A stretch of DNA of 64,000 nucleotides, taken from contig NZ_JABGCI010000001.1 of the NCBI RefSeq assembly GCF_019799905.1, forward strand, positions 496,001 through 560,000, given 5' to 3'. Each line of letters begins with the position of its first letter. Positions within the stretch are counted from its first letter, which is position 1. A program made the position numbers and the translations under genes. The notes beneath the pieces were generated by a model that made no database searches, was not told where the DNA came from, and was given only the letters and a program-made list of their open reading frames with translations. Shown here in pieces: positions 34,271 to 44,594 of this stretch. Source of the stretch: Trujillonella endophytica. Lineage in GTDB: Bacteria; Actinomycetota; Actinomycetes; Mycobacteriales; Geodermatophilaceae.

Positions 34271-34674
34271 CGCACTCGCACGGGAACCTGCTGGGCGAGC
34301 CGCCGGCCACGCTGCTGCCGTCGTCCCCCGAGGCCGAGCGCGAACTGGCCGACGGCCTCCCCGCGGCCGAGGTCGCGGCGCACCACCCGACGTACAGCGC
34401 GGCCTGGGCGGCGCTGGCCGAGGAGGCCGTCGACGGCGGCCGGGTGATCGAGGCCTACGCCTACGCGCGCACCGGGTACCACCGCGGGCTGGACGCGCTG
34501 CGCCGCAACGGCTGGAAGGGCTACGGCCCGGTGCCGTGGTCGCACGAGCCCAACCGGGGCTTCCTGCGCTGCGTCACGGTCCTGGCCCGGGCCGCCGAGG
34601 CCATCGGGGAGACCGACGAGCAGGAGCGCTGCACCCAGCTGCTGCGCGACTGCGACCCGACACTCGCACCATAG
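34267..34674 (+). CDS. DUF3151 domain protein
   Basis: 135 residues. The conserved pattern of this actinobacterial family is visible: NLLGEPPATLLP, then VAAHHPTYSAAWAALAEEAV, YAYARTGYHRGLDALRRNGW and VPWSHEPNRGFLRC. Function is not known. It starts inside the last codon of fba (four-base overlap), so the two are translated together. In M. tuberculosis the homologue Rv0360c lies close to fba. Confidence 0.9.
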   Translation: MTHSHGNLLGEPPATLLPSSPEAERELADGLPAAEVAAHHPTYSAAWAALAEEAVDGGRVIEAYAYARTGYHRGLDALRRNGWKGYGPVPWSHEPNRGFLRCVTVLARAAEAIGETDEQERCTQLLRDCDPTLAP

Positions 34675-34773
34675 GGTGACCGACCGTCATCTCGGCAGGC
34701 GGAACGGCCGGTAGGCGATGACACTCCGTGTTCCAGGTGCCATCCGGGCACCCAGACGCGAAGTGGGTGGGTC

Positions 34774-34920
34774 ATGGCAACACTGCTCTGGATCCTCGCC
34801 GTCGTCCTCGTCATCGCGGGCGTCGTGGCGATCGTCCGCCGTCAGCTCCTGTGGGGCATCGTGCTGATCGTCGTCGGGCTGCTCGTCGGCCCGGGCGGGG
34901 TGAGCGTCTTCAACGTCTGA
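34774..34920 (+). CDS. GPGG-motif small membrane protein
   Basis: 48 residues. Two membrane helices, LLWILAVVLVIAGVVAIV and LLWGIVLIVVGLLV, are joined by RRQ, followed by the conserved end GPGGVSVFNV. This matches a widespread family of very small actinobacterial membrane proteins defined by GPGG. No function is known. It has its own ATG with GTGGGTGGGT upstream rather than a classical ribosome binding site. It is followed immediately by a terminator hairpin. Confidence 0.85.
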   Translation: MATLLWILAVVLVIAGVVAIVRRQLLWGIVLIVVGLLVGPGGVSVFNV

Positions 34921-34925
34921 CCCGG

Positions 34926-34959
34926 CCCCTCCCGGCGGGATCGCACCTGCCGGGAGGGG
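34926..34959. terminator. Bidirectional terminator
   Basis: An 11-bp perfect stem (CCCCTCCCGGC with GCCGGGAGGGG) and a 12-nt loop. It lies between the convergent small membrane protein gene and ABC ATPase gene. Confidence 0.82.
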
Positions 34960-34990
34960 CGTCTCCACGAGCGCCTCGGCCCCGCCCGGG

Positions 34991-35830
34991 TCAGCGGTCG
35001 GGGTGCGTCCGGCGGATCGTGTCCGTGAGCGCGGACAGCTCGTCGTCGCCGGCCATGAGGCGGGTCAGGTTGTCGGCGTCGACGTCCTCCCGGGTGAGGT
35101 TGCCCGCGACCTGGCCGCTGGCCAGCAGCAGGAACCGGTCGCCGACGAGGTGGGCGTAGCGCGGGTTGGCCGTGACGACGACGACGGCCAGCCCGCGAGC
35201 CCGCGCCGAGAGCAGCGCCTGCCCCGCCTGCGTGGCCCCGGCGATGCTGCGCGGCGCCGTCGGCTCGTCGACGACGAGGGCGCGCGAGCCGAAGTGCAGG
35301 GCGCGCGCGATCGCCAGGCTCTGGCGCTCACCCGGGCGCAGGGTGCTGGCCGGCTGGTCCGGGTCGACCCCGCTCATGCCGACGTCGGCGAGCGCGCGCA
35401 CCGTGGTGTCGCGGGCCGCGGCCCGGTCCAGGCGGCGCAGCGGCCACACGCCCGCGGTGGGCTCGGCGCCGAGGCAGAAGTTCCGCCAGACCGACATCAG
35501 CGGGCTGACGGCGAGGTCGTTCCAGACGGTCGCGATGCCGGCCGCCCGCGCGTCCCGCGGCGACCGGAAGCGTGCGAGGCGGCCGTCGAGGAGCAGGCTC
35601 CCCTCCTCGGGGCGCGTGAGCCCGGACAGCACCGCGACCAGGGTGGACTTGCCCGACCCGTTCTCGCCCAGGACGCAGGTGATCGAGCCGGGGGCGAACG
35701 CCGCGGTCACCCGGGAGAGCGCCGCGACGCTGCCGTGCCGCACCGTCACCCGGCTCAGCTCCAGCAGCGGCGTCGGGCCGGAGGGGTCCTCCCCGGCGGG
35801 CTCCGCGGCGCGGGAGGCCGACGCGCTCAC
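34991..35830 (-). CDS. ABC transporter ATPase, sugar type, with altered catalytic motifs
   Basis: 279 residues, one ABC domain of the RbsA/MglA kind (which normally has two). Walker A GENGSGKST (about 55-63) and Walker B ALVVDEPTA are intact. Other motifs are not. The Q-loop Gln is Asn104 in VWNDLAVSP (family: VYQDLAV). The LSGGERQ signature is LRPGERQ. The D-loop region reads DEPTAPRS. The H-switch His is replaced in VVTANPRYAH (family: ITHNPHHAY). ATP hydrolysis may be weak or lost. The start GTG overlaps the permease stop by four bases. No periplasmic binding protein gene is present in the locus. Confidence 0.85.
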   Translation of the reverse strand: MSASASRAAEPAGEDPSGPTPLLELSRVTVRHGSVAALSRVTAAFAPGSITCVLGENGSGKSTLVAVLSGLTRPEEGSLLLDGRLARFRSPRDARAAGIATVWNDLAVSPLMSVWRNFCLGAEPTAGVWPLRRLDRAAARDTTVRALADVGMSGVDPDQPASTLRPGERQSLAIARALHFGSRALVVDEPTAPRSIAGATQAGQALLSARARGLAVVVVTANPRYAHLVGDRFLLLASGQVAGNLTREDVDADNLTRLMAGDDELSALTDTIRRTHPDR

Positions 35831-36882
35831 GACTGCGGTACCTCGCGCAGCCGGGTGCGGACGACGCCGTTGGTGAGCAGCGCGACCACCAGCAGCACAC
35901 CGAGGAAGGTCTGGAACCACAGCGGGTCCCAGTCCGCCAGCGTGATGCCGAACTGGGCGACGGCGTAGAGCAGCGCCCCGACCGCGGTGCCGACCGCGGA
36001 GCCGTAGCCGCCGGTGAGCAGACAGCCGCCGATCACGGCGGCCACGAGGAACTCGATCGACGGCATCAGCGACGAGCCGCCCGAGGCGCTGCCCACCCGG
36101 ACCAGCGCCAGCGTGCCGACCAGCCAGCCGGCCGCGGCCGTGCAGCAGAACAGGGTCAGGGTGGTGCGCCGGACGGGGACGCCGAGCTCCCTGGCGGGGC
36201 GCCGGGCGCCGCCGACGGCGAAGACGCCGTTGCCGAAGCGGGTGCGCCACAGCACCCACGCCGCCCACGCCGTCAGCGCGAGCCACCAGAGGGTCGAGAC
36301 GTGGAAGAACCCGTTGCCCCACTGGGCGGTGGAGGCGAAGACGGCGCTCGCCGAGGACCACCCGGGCGCCTCGTCCAGGCCCTGGAGCACCGTCGTCCCG
36401 GCCACCGCCCGGGTCACGGCGAGCGAGGCGCCCTGCAGCACGAGGTGCGCGGCGAGGGTCACCAGGAAGCTGGGCAGCCCGGTGCGGACGACGAGCCAGC
36501 CGTTGAGCAGCCCCACGAGCAGGGCGCCGGCCAGCGAGGCGGCCAGCGACGGCCAGATGCCCCACCCCGCCTCGCCGACCAGCAGCCCGGTCCCGAGCGC
36601 GCTGGCCGCGGCCACCATCCCGATCGAGAGGTCGACGTGGCCGGCGACCAGCAGCAGGCCGACCGCGAGCGCGCCGATGCCGAGCGGGGCCGCGCGGTCC
36701 AGAACGCCGGCCAGGCCGGCCGCGCTCACCAGGGCGGGAGCGACCAGCGCGAAGAAGACCGTGACGACCACGAGGCCCACCCAGGCGGCCGTGCTGGGGC
36801 GGGCCAGCGTGCGGCCGAGCAGGCGGTGGGGAGGCCGGTGGACGGCGGCGGACCGGAACCCGGGCAGCGGTCCGGCGGTCAC
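35827..36882 (-). CDS. ABC transporter permease, RbsC/BPD_transp_2 family
   Basis: 351 residues with about ten membrane helices. Family features are LLVAGHVDLSIGMVAAASAL (the GxxDLS motif of sugar-type permeases), FLVTLAAHLVLQGASL and the loop AVGGARRPARELGVPV (EAA-like coupling helix). The final helices include SIEFLVAAVIGGCLLTGGYG. It normally works as a dimer with an RbsA-type ATPase and a substrate-binding lipoprotein; only the ATPase is encoded here. The operon is divergent from a D-aminoacylase-like amidohydrolase, so the substrate may be unusual or the binding protein may lie elsewhere. Confidence 0.88.
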   Translation of the reverse strand: MTAGPLPGFRSAAVHRPPHRLLGRTLARPSTAAWVGLVVVTVFFALVAPALVSAAGLAGVLDRAAPLGIGALAVGLLLVAGHVDLSIGMVAAASALGTGLLVGEAGWGIWPSLAASLAGALLVGLLNGWLVVRTGLPSFLVTLAAHLVLQGASLAVTRAVAGTTVLQGLDEAPGWSSASAVFASTAQWGNGFFHVSTLWWLALTAWAAWVLWRTRFGNGVFAVGGARRPARELGVPVRRTTLTLFCCTAAAGWLVGTLALVRVGSASGGSSLMPSIEFLVAAVIGGCLLTGGYGSAVGTAVGALLYAVAQFGITLADWDPLWFQTFLGVLLVVALLTNGVVRTRLREVPQS

Positions 36883-36990
36883 GTGAGCCGGGAGCGGGAC
36901 GACGGCAGCGGGGCCTCCTCGACTGTTGGGGAGTTCGGACCAGTGTCCACGACCGCGGGGAGCCGGCAGGGGTGCGGGGTCGCTGTGGGC

Positions 36991-37010
36991 GGGTCCTTGA
37001 CAGGGGACCC
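36991..37010 (+). promoter_or_regulatory. -35 TTGACA flanked by an inverted repeat
   Basis: GGGTCC-TTGACAGG-GGACCC: perfect 6-bp arms frame a consensus -35 hexamer (36997-37002). No good -10 is present at 17-18 nt; TCTATG at about 22 nt is too far. It lies between divergent genes and could be a regulator site acting on either. Confidence 0.45.
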
Positions 37011-37082
37011 TCCATCCTCGTCATCTATGCATGTGCAGGGAGCCCATCGGTGCGGCGACCGGTGCCGAGCGGAGGGGGTCCC

Positions 37083-38810
37083 ATGGCGGAGTACGACCTG
37101 GTCGTGCGCGGGGGACAGCTCCTCGACGGCACCGGCCGCCCCGGGGCGACCGGCGACGTCGCCGTGGCGGGCGGGCGGATCGTGGCCGTGGGCCGCGTGT
37201 CCGGCCGGGGCGCCGAGGAGGTCGACGCCGCCGGCGCGGTGGTCACCCCGGGCTTCGTCGACGTCCACACCCACTTCGACGGCCAGGCCACGTGGGAGGA
37301 GCGGATGACGCCCTCCTCGCAGCACGGGGTGACGACGGTCGTGACCGGCAACTGCGGCGTCGGGTTCGCGCCGTGCCGGCCCGACGAGCGCGACATGCTG
37401 GTCCGGCTGATGGAGGGCGTGGAGGACATCCCCGAGGTGGTCATGACCACCGGCCTGCCGTGGGACTGGGAGACCTTCCCGGAGTACCTGGACGCCCTGG
37501 CGGCCCGCCGGCTCGACGTCGACCTGGCTGCGCAGCTGCCGCACTCGGCGCTGCGGGTGTACGTGATGGGGGAGCGGGGCGCGGCCCGCGAGGCACCGAC
37601 CGACGACGACCTCGCCGCGCTGCGCCGGCTCGTGGCCGAGGGGATCCGCGCCGGCGCGCTCGGCGTCACGACGTCCCGCAACATCCACCACCGCACCCGG
37701 GCCGGCGAGCAGGCGCCCAGCATCGGCTCCGAGGAGCGGGAGCTGCTCGCGCTCGCCGCCGGTCTGCGCGACGCGGGCGCCGGCGTGCTGCAGCTGATCC
37801 CCGAGGTCGAGGCCCCGGCCGAGCGGGAGTTCGGCCTCATGCGCCGCCTGGCCGCCGCGGCCGGCCGGCCCCTGTCGTTCTCGCTGCTGCAGACGCGGGT
37901 GGCGCCGGACCAGTGGCGCACCTACCTGCGCCTGCTCGAGGAGGCCGACGCCGAGGGCCTGGAGATCCGCGCCCAGGTGTTCCCGCGGCCGGTCGGGATG
38001 CTCTTCGGGCTCGACCTCTCCCTGCACCCGTTCGCCCTGCACCCCTCCTTCCGTCCGCTGCAGGACCTGCCGCTGGCGGAGAAGGCCGCCGCGCTGCGGG
38101 ACCCGGCGCTCCGCGAGCGGCTGCTGGCGGAGGAGCCGGCGGACCCCAACCCGTTCCTGCTCCGGCTGGCCCGCAGCTTCGGCGAGGCGCACGTCATGGG
38201 CGAGCGCCCCGACTACGAGCCCGACCCGGCCGACTCGATCGGCAACCGGGCGCGGCGGCTCGGGCTGACCCCGCACGAGTACGTCTACGACGTGCTGCTG
38301 GCGGACGACGGCCGCACCCTGCTGTTCTGGCCCACCGCCAACTACGCCGGGGGCGACCTGGACGCCGCCCGGGAGATGGTCGGCCACCCGCGCACGGTGC
38401 TCGGCCTGGGCGACGGCGGCGCGCACTACGGGCTCATCTGCGACTCCAGCTACCCCACCTACCTGCTGGAGAGCTGGGTGCGCGACGCCGAGGGCGAGCG
38501 TCACCTGCCCCTGCCCGAGGCCGTCCAGGCGCTCAGCGACACCCCGGCCCGGGCGGTCGGGCTCGCCGACCGCGGGCGCCTCGCCGTCGGCTACCGGGCC
38601 GACCTCAACGTGATCGACCTGCCCGCCCTGCGGCTGCACCGGCCCGACGTCGTGCACGACCTGCCGGCGGGCGGACGACGGCTGCGTCAGCTCGCCGACG
38701 GCTACCTGCTCACGGTCGCCGGCGGCGCGGTGACCTACCGGGACGGCGAGCACACCGGGGAGCTGCCCGGCCGGCTGGTCCGCGGAGCTCGGCCCGCGCC
38801 GGCCCGCTAG
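37083..38810 (+). CDS. N-acyl-D-amino-acid deacylase-like amidohydrolase
   Basis: 575 residues, metal-dependent amidohydrolase of the D-aminoacylase/YtcJ-like branch. The N-terminal composite domain reads YDLVVRGGQLLDGTGRPG. The metal motif is VDVHTHFDGQATWE. VTTVVTGNCGVGFAPC carries the Cys that replaces the usual Lys ligand in D-aminoacylases. LGLGDGGAHYGLICDSS provides the catalytic Asp. The C-terminal part returns to the beta sandwich (GRLAVGYRADLNVIDL). The substrate is an N-acyl or cyclic amide. GGAGG is 7 nt before ATG 37083. The last codon shares CTAG with the convergent gene's stop. Confidence 0.87.
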   Translation: MAEYDLVVRGGQLLDGTGRPGATGDVAVAGGRIVAVGRVSGRGAEEVDAAGAVVTPGFVDVHTHFDGQATWEERMTPSSQHGVTTVVTGNCGVGFAPCRPDERDMLVRLMEGVEDIPEVVMTTGLPWDWETFPEYLDALAARRLDVDLAAQLPHSALRVYVMGERGAAREAPTDDDLAALRRLVAEGIRAGALGVTTSRNIHHRTRAGEQAPSIGSEERELLALAAGLRDAGAGVLQLIPEVEAPAEREFGLMRRLAAAAGRPLSFSLLQTRVAPDQWRTYLRLLEEADAEGLEIRAQVFPRPVGMLFGLDLSLHPFALHPSFRPLQDLPLAEKAAALRDPALRERLLAEEPADPNPFLLRLARSFGEAHVMGERPDYEPDPADSIGNRARRLGLTPHEYVYDVLLADDGRTLLFWPTANYAGGDLDAAREMVGHPRTVLGLGDGGAHYGLICDSSYPTYLLESWVRDAEGERHLPLPEAVQALSDTPARAVGLADRGRLAVGYRADLNVIDLPALRLHRPDVVHDLPAGGRRLRQLADGYLLTVAGGAVTYRDGEHTGELPGRLVRGARPAPAR

Positions 38811-39424
38811 GGCTGGAGCCGCCAGCGGACGCGGTCGTCGGCGTACCAGGTCCAGCGGGTCACGGGCCGGGGGTGGACGACGCCGTCCCGGGTCAGCCGC
38901 GCCGGGTCGCAGGCGATCTGCAGGGCCCGGCCGCGGGACAGCCGGGGCGGGCGCATGGGCTGGACCAGCACCGCGACGCGCAGGGTGTCCACGGCCCGCC
39001 AGTCGGGGCGGGCGGTGATGCGGCTGATCATCCCGTCGGCGACCTTCGCGTCGTCGTGGTGGGCCTGCGCGCCCAGCCGCCGCGAGAGCAGCGCACGCCG
39101 GCCGTCGTCGGCCGGCTCGACCCGGCCGGAGTGCAGCAGGACGCCGCCGTGGTCGTCGCGCACCAGCGTCAGCCCGCGCTCGCTGCCACCGCCGATGCCG
39201 AGGTCACGCGCCAGGCCCCGGGAGAGCTTGTCGTCGGCGGGCTCCCAGGAGACGACGACGTCCGCGGTGCGGGAGGCCCGGTTGAGCGTGGCCAGCACGG
39301 CGGACAGCGCCGGCACGGGGCCCCGGACGAGCACCGCCGGTCCCTCCACCGCACCGGCCACGGCCTCGCGGGAGGGCGCCTCGCCGGGGGCGAGGCCGCG
39401 CAGGTCAACGTCGCGCACGGGCAT
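38807..39424 (-). CDS. Conserved hypothetical protein next to purA
   Basis: 205 residues, probably soluble. The visible features are PAVLVRGPVPALSAVLATLN (Rossmann-like opening), VVVSWEPADDKLSRGLARDL, a short strand pair LTLVRDDHGGVLLHSGRVE, and a C-terminal region RALQIACDPARLTRDGVVHP ending in RWTWYADDRVRWRLQP. I do not recognise the family with certainty. The position next to purA and divergent from it is like Rv0358 in mycobacteria, and it may be the orthologue. Its stop TAG and the stop of the convergent amidohydrolase gene share the four bases CTAG. Confidence 0.7.
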   Translation of the reverse strand: MPVRDVDLRGLAPGEAPSREAVAGAVEGPAVLVRGPVPALSAVLATLNRASRTADVVVSWEPADDKLSRGLARDLGIGGGSERGLTLVRDDHGGVLLHSGRVEPADDGRRALLSRRLGAQAHHDDAKVADGMISRITARPDWRAVDTLRVAVLVQPMRPPRLSRGRALQIACDPARLTRDGVVHPRPVTRWTWYADDRVRWRLQP

Positions 39425-39496
39425 GCGATTACCCTGCCATCTGCACTGTCTTGTGCCAGCCGGTCATCACCGGTGCCGATGGGCGAGGGGATCTGA

Positions 39497-40792
<1,296 letters not shown>

Positions 40793-40849
40793 GGACCCCG
40801 TCCAGAGGCTCGCCCCTCGCGAGCTCGGGGCGAGTCTCTGGACGGGGTC
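40793..40849 (+). terminator. Hairpin element, copy B (GGACCCCGTCC family)
   Basis: It begins directly after the purA stop. The outer stem is 14 bp (40794-40807 with 40836-40849), then one unpaired base per side. An 8-bp inner stem (CTCGCCCC/GGGGCGAG) and a 10-nt loop complete it. It is a near copy of 29589-29640. Confidence 0.88.
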
Positions 40850-40869
40850 GAGGGCGGCTGGGTGTGCTG

Positions 40870-41907
40870 TCAGGCGGCGGCGGCCGCGCGGACGGGCGCG
40901 AACTCCTCGCGGACGGCGACGGCGACCTCGGGGGAGTCGGTGATCAGACCGTCCACCCCGAGACCGATCAGCAGACGGGCCTCACCGGCGGCGTCCCCGG
41001 GAGCGCCCGGGTCGTCGCCGACCTGCAGGTGCCGCGGCAGGAAGGCGTTCTCCGCACGGAGCGTCCACGGGACGACCGCGAGGCCGGCCTGGTGGGCGCG
41101 GGCGATCAGGTCCGTGACGGCGGTGAGGTGGCCCTCGGCGTCGCGCGGCAGGATCCGGTGCCGGCTGGGCGCGATGCCCTGCGCGTAGGTCGAGATGCCG
41201 CGCAGCCCCGCGTTGGTGAGCAGCTGGTCGTCCTCGGGGGCGTCGTCGACGAGCTGGTACATGGTCGGCCCGTCGTCGCCGAGCAGGGCGCGCAGCTCCT
41301 GCAGGCCCGGGGCGTCGAACGACTGGACGACGACCGTGCCGTCGGGGGAGACCGCGTCGAGCCGGCGCAGCTCCGCGGCGACGATCTCGGCCATGGGGAG
41401 CCCGTGGTCGGCCGACCACGTCGGCTTCTTCAGCTCGGCCAGCACCCGGATCGGGCGGAGCGCGGTCGACCGGCGGCGCGCCAGCTCGACCACCTCGGCG
41501 AGGGTGAGGATGCCGAACTGGCCGTCGTAGGCGGTGTTCAGCGGCCGCAGCTCGGGCATGCGCTCGATCGCCCGCAGCGTCTTGATCTCGGCGAGGGTGA
41601 GGTCCTCGGCGAACCAGCCGGTGCGCTCCTTGTCGCCCACCAGGCGGGTGGTGCGCCGGTCGGCGAACTCGGGGCGCACGGAGATGTCCGTGGTCCGGGA
41701 GAGCTCGTTCTCGTGCCGGACGACGAGGGCGCCGTCACGGCTGACGACGACGTCGGGCTCGATCATGTCGGCGCCGAGGTCGATCGCGAGCTCGTAGCTG
41801 GCCGCGGTGTGCTCCGGGCGGTATGCCGGGGCACCCCGGTGGCCGACGATCACGGGACGGGGGAAGCGGGTCACAGGACTGGTTGCCTGCGACACGGTCG
41901 CGCGCAT
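40870..41907 (-). CDS. glpQ: Glycerophosphodiester phosphodiesterase
   Basis: Hydrolyses glycerophosphodiesters to glycerol-3-phosphate and an alcohol. 345 residues. The GDPD signature is VIVGHRGAPAYRPEHT, then MIEPDVVVSRDGALVVRHEN with the metal-binding Glu and Asp and the catalytic second His. The C-terminal strand is GVDGLITDSPEVA. No signal peptide is seen, so it may act in the cytosol. Start ATG 41907 is preferred over the in-frame ATG 41970, since the extra 21 residues do not look conserved. It converges on purA with hairpin B between the two. Confidence 0.9.
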   Translation of the reverse strand: MRATVSQATSPVTRFPRPVIVGHRGAPAYRPEHTAASYELAIDLGADMIEPDVVVSRDGALVVRHENELSRTTDISVRPEFADRRTTRLVGDKERTGWFAEDLTLAEIKTLRAIERMPELRPLNTAYDGQFGILTLAEVVELARRRSTALRPIRVLAELKKPTWSADHGLPMAEIVAAELRRLDAVSPDGTVVVQSFDAPGLQELRALLGDDGPTMYQLVDDAPEDDQLLTNAGLRGISTYAQGIAPSRHRILPRDAEGHLTAVTDLIARAHQAGLAVVPWTLRAENAFLPRHLQVGDDPGAPGDAAGEARLLIGLGVDGLITDSPEVAVAVREEFAPVRAAAAA

Positions 41908-42206
41908 GTCCCAAGGACACCCCAACCAGATGACGGGGCGGCGAACGCCGTGCGGCGTTTCCCGCACCATTCGACGGACGTGCAGGTCACCGCCCCACCA
42001 CCGGGACGCGTGTGACGAGAGTCGCGAGGAGGGACCGACGGCGCGACGGGACGGCGCGGCGAGGGGCCTCCGGGCGAGGGTGCGCCGGCGCGTGCTCGCC
42101 GAGGCAGTGGCATACCCCTGTGTCGGCTCCCGAGGCGGCCGGCTTTACCCCTGCGGCCCGGAAATCCGGGAGACATCGGGCCGGGTGCGGCTCCACCATC
42201 GTCCCC
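41908..42206. other. Intergenic region between glpQ and rsgA
   Basis: 299 bases between divergent genes. It contains one short inverted repeat (AACGCCG-TG-CGGCGTT, 41944-41959), which may belong to the glpQ promoter. The frame of rsgA stays open back to 42012, but codon choice there (many Arg, Cys and Trp codons) looks noncoding. I see no other gene. Confidence 0.5.
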
Positions 42207-43241
42207 GTGATCGTTCCCGTGACGGACCTCGCCCCCCTCGGCTGGGACGGCGACCTGGCCGACGCGCTGTCCGCAGGCACCGAACCCGCCCGGGTCGGAC
42301 GCGTCGACCGCGGCCTGCTGACCGTCCTCGCCGCCGACGGCGAGCGCCGGGTGCACCCCTCGCCCGCGCTGTACGAGGACACCGGCCCCGCCGTGGGGGA
42401 CTGGGTCGCCGTGCGCGGTGACCTGGCGGTCGCGCTGCTGCCGCGGCGGACGGCGTTCGTGCGCACCGCGGCCGGCCGCACGTCGGCCGCCCAGGTCGTC
42501 GCAGCGAACCTGGACACGGTGCTGGTGGTCGACGCGCTCGGCGGACCGGTCCGGCTGCGGCGGATCGAGCGGTACCTGGCGGTGGCCTGGAGCAGCGGGG
42601 CCGCACCCGTCGTCGTCCTCACCAAGGCCGACCTCTGCGACGACGTGCCGGCGGTCCTGGCCGAGGTCTCCGGTGCCGTGCCCGGCGTCGACGTCGTGGC
42701 GGTCAGCGCGGTGACCGGCGAGGGCATCGACGGGGTGCGCGCCCTGGTGGGGCCGGGCCGGACCGGGGCCCTCGTCGGCCCCTCCGGCGTCGGCAAGTCC
42801 AGCCTGGTCAACGCGCTGCTCGGCAGCCCCCTGGTCGCGACCGGCGAGGTGCGCGAGGCCGACGGCCGCGGCCGGCACACGACCACCGCGCGGGAGCTGT
42901 ACCGGCTGCCCGGCGGCGGGCTGCTGGTGGACACCCCGGGCATGCGCGAGCTCGCCCTGCCCGACGACGAGGGCATCGACAGCGCCTACGCCGACGTGGC
43001 GGAGCTCGCCCCCGCCTGCCGCTTCCGCGACTGCGAGCACCGGACCGAGCCGGGCTGCGCGGTGCAGGAGGCCATCGCCGAGGGCCGCCTCGACGCCGGG
43101 CGGCTGCGCGGCTGGCGCAAGCTCCAGGCCGAGGCGCACCGCCAGGCGCTGCGCTCCGACGCCCGCGCCCGCGCGGCGGAGCACGCCCGGGTCCGGGCGC
43201 AGTTCCGGGCCCACCGCGCCCAGCCCAACCGCCTGCGCTAG
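42207..43241 (+). CDS. rsgA: Ribosome small subunit-dependent GTPase A
   Basis: Circularly permuted GTPase that checks late 30S assembly. An OB-fold precedes the G domain; motifs run G4 (VVLTKADLC), G5 (VSAVTGEG), G1 ([18 protein letters not shown]), G2 region (GRGRHTTTA), G3 (LVDTPGM). A zinc finger with [15 protein letters not shown] follows. About 344 residues from GTG 42207, or 340 from GTG 42219. A longer reading from 42012 is unlikely. There is no clear ribosome binding site. It lies 48 nt upstream of purD, though purD appears to have its own promoter. Confidence 0.94.
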   Translation: MIVPVTDLAPLGWDGDLADALSAGTEPARVGRVDRGLLTVLAADGERRVHPSPALYEDTGPAVGDWVAVRGDLAVALLPRRTAFVRTAAGRTSAAQVVAANLDTVLVVDALGGPVRLRRIERYLAVAWSSGAAPVVVLTKADLCDDVPAVLAEVSGAVPGVDVVAVSAVTGEGIDGVRALVGPGRTGALVGPSGVGKSSLVNALLGSPLVATGEVREADGRGRHTTTARELYRLPGGGLLVDTPGMRELALPDDEGIDSAYADVAELAPACRFRDCEHRTEPGCAVQEAIAEGRLDAGRLRGWRKLQAEAHRQALRSDARARAAEHARVRAQFRAHRAQPNRLR

Positions 43242-43275
43242 TCGGCCGGCAGGGTCACTCGATCGGTGCCGTCGG

Positions 43276-43281
43276 TAGGGT
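43276..43281 (+). promoter_or_regulatory. Leaderless-type -10 element of purD
   Basis: TAGGGT with 8 nt to GTG 43290. It supports the start giving MRVLVIGSG and excludes the 8-codon upstream extension. Confidence 0.58.
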
Positions 43282-43289
43282 CGCCGTCC

Positions 43290-44561
43290 GTGCGCGTGCT
43301 CGTGATCGGCTCCGGTGCCCGGGAGCACGCCCTGTGCGTGGCTCTGCAGTCCGACCCCGCGGTGACCGCGCTGGCCTGCGCCCCGGGCAACGCCGGGACG
43401 CGGGCGGTCGCGGAGCCCGCGGCGGTCGACGCCGCCGACCCCGTCGCCGTGGCCGCGCTGGCCACCGGGTGGGGTGCGGACCTGGTGGTGATCGGCCCGG
43501 AGGTGCCCCTGGTCGCCGGTGCCGCGGACGCCGTCCGCGAGGCCGGCATCGCCTGCTTCGGCCCCTCCGCCCAGGCGGCGCAGATCGAGGGCAGCAAGTC
43601 CTTCGCCAAGCACGTCATGGCCGCGGCGGGCGTGCCCACCGCCCGGGCCTGGCCGGTCGGCGGGCCGGCGGAGCTCGAGACCGCGCTCGACGAGGCGGCG
43701 GCGCTGACGCCCGGTGCCCCCTATGTGGTCAAGGACGACGGCCTGGCCGCCGGCAAGGGCGTCGTCGTCACCACCGACCGCGACGCCGCGCTGGCCCACG
43801 GTCGTTCCGTGCTCGAGGCGGGGGGCGCGGTGCTCGTCGAGGAGTACCTCGACGGCCCGGAGGTGTCGCTGTTCGCCGTCACCGACGGGACGACGGTGCT
43901 GCCCCTGCTCCCCGCCCAGGACCACAAGCGCCGCGACGACGGCGACGCCGGACCCAACACCGGCGGCATGGGCGCCTACGCGCCGCTGCCCTGGGCGCCG
44001 GCCGGCCTGGTCGACGAGGTGCTGGCCACGGTCCTGCAGCCGACCGTCGACGAGATGGCCCGCCGCGGGGAGGCCTTCTCCGGGCTGCTCTACGCCGGGC
44101 TGGCGCTGACCTCGCGCGGCGTCCGGGTGGTCGAGTTCAACGCCCGCTTCGGCGACCCCGAGACCCAGGTCGTGCTGCCGTTGCTCGAGACGCCGCTGGG
44201 CGGGCTGCTGCACGCGGCGGCCACCGGCACGCTCGCCGACCACCCGCCGCTGCGCTGGCGCGAGGGCGCCGCGGTGACCGTCGTCGTCGCCGCCGACGGG
44301 TACCCCGAGCGGCCCCGCACCGGGGACCCGATCACCGGGGCCGACGGCGAGGGCGTGCTGCACGCGGGGACCGCGGTGGACGCCGAGGGGACCGTCCGGT
44401 CGGCCGGTGGCCGGGTGCTGGCGGTGACGGCGACCGGTGGCGACCTCGCCGCCGCCCGGCAGACCGCCTACGAGCGGGTCGCCGGGGTGCGGCTGGCCGG
44501 CGCGCACTGGCGCAGCGACATCGCCCTGGCCGCGGTCGAGGGGCGGATCGCGCTGCCGTAG
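43290..44561 (+). CDS. purD: Phosphoribosylamine-glycine ligase
   Basis: ATP-grasp enzyme making GAR in purine synthesis. 423 residues. The N-terminal Rossmann fold starts [18 protein letters not shown]. The ATP-grasp domain has [33 protein letters not shown] and the metal residues in [40 protein letters not shown] is the phosphate/PRA loop. The C-terminal domain begins near [12 protein letters not shown]. The orthologue in mycobacteria is Rv0772. Its downstream neighbour is convergent. Confidence 0.97.
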   Translation: MRVLVIGSGAREHALCVALQSDPAVTALACAPGNAGTRAVAEPAAVDAADPVAVAALATGWGADLVVIGPEVPLVAGAADAVREAGIACFGPSAQAAQIEGSKSFAKHVMAAAGVPTARAWPVGGPAELETALDEAAALTPGAPYVVKDDGLAAGKGVVVTTDRDAALAHGRSVLEAGGAVLVEEYLDGPEVSLFAVTDGTTVLPLLPAQDHKRRDDGDAGPNTGGMGAYAPLPWAPAGLVDEVLATVLQPTVDEMARRGEAFSGLLYAGLALTSRGVRVVEFNARFGDPETQVVLPLLETPLGGLLHAAATGTLADHPPLRWREGAAVTVVVAADGYPERPRTGDPITGADGEGVLHAGTAVDAEGTVRSAGGRVLAVTATGGDLAAARQTAYERVAGVRLAGAHWRSDIALAAVEGRIALP

Positions 44562-44594
44562 CCGGCCGTGGCGACCTGCTGGACCGCCGGCCGG

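Noticed and set aside
44562..44594. Terminator between purD and the AI-2E transporter
   Set aside because: Only about 7 bp pair cleanly (CCGGCCG with CGGCCGG) with irregular interior; too weak to list.
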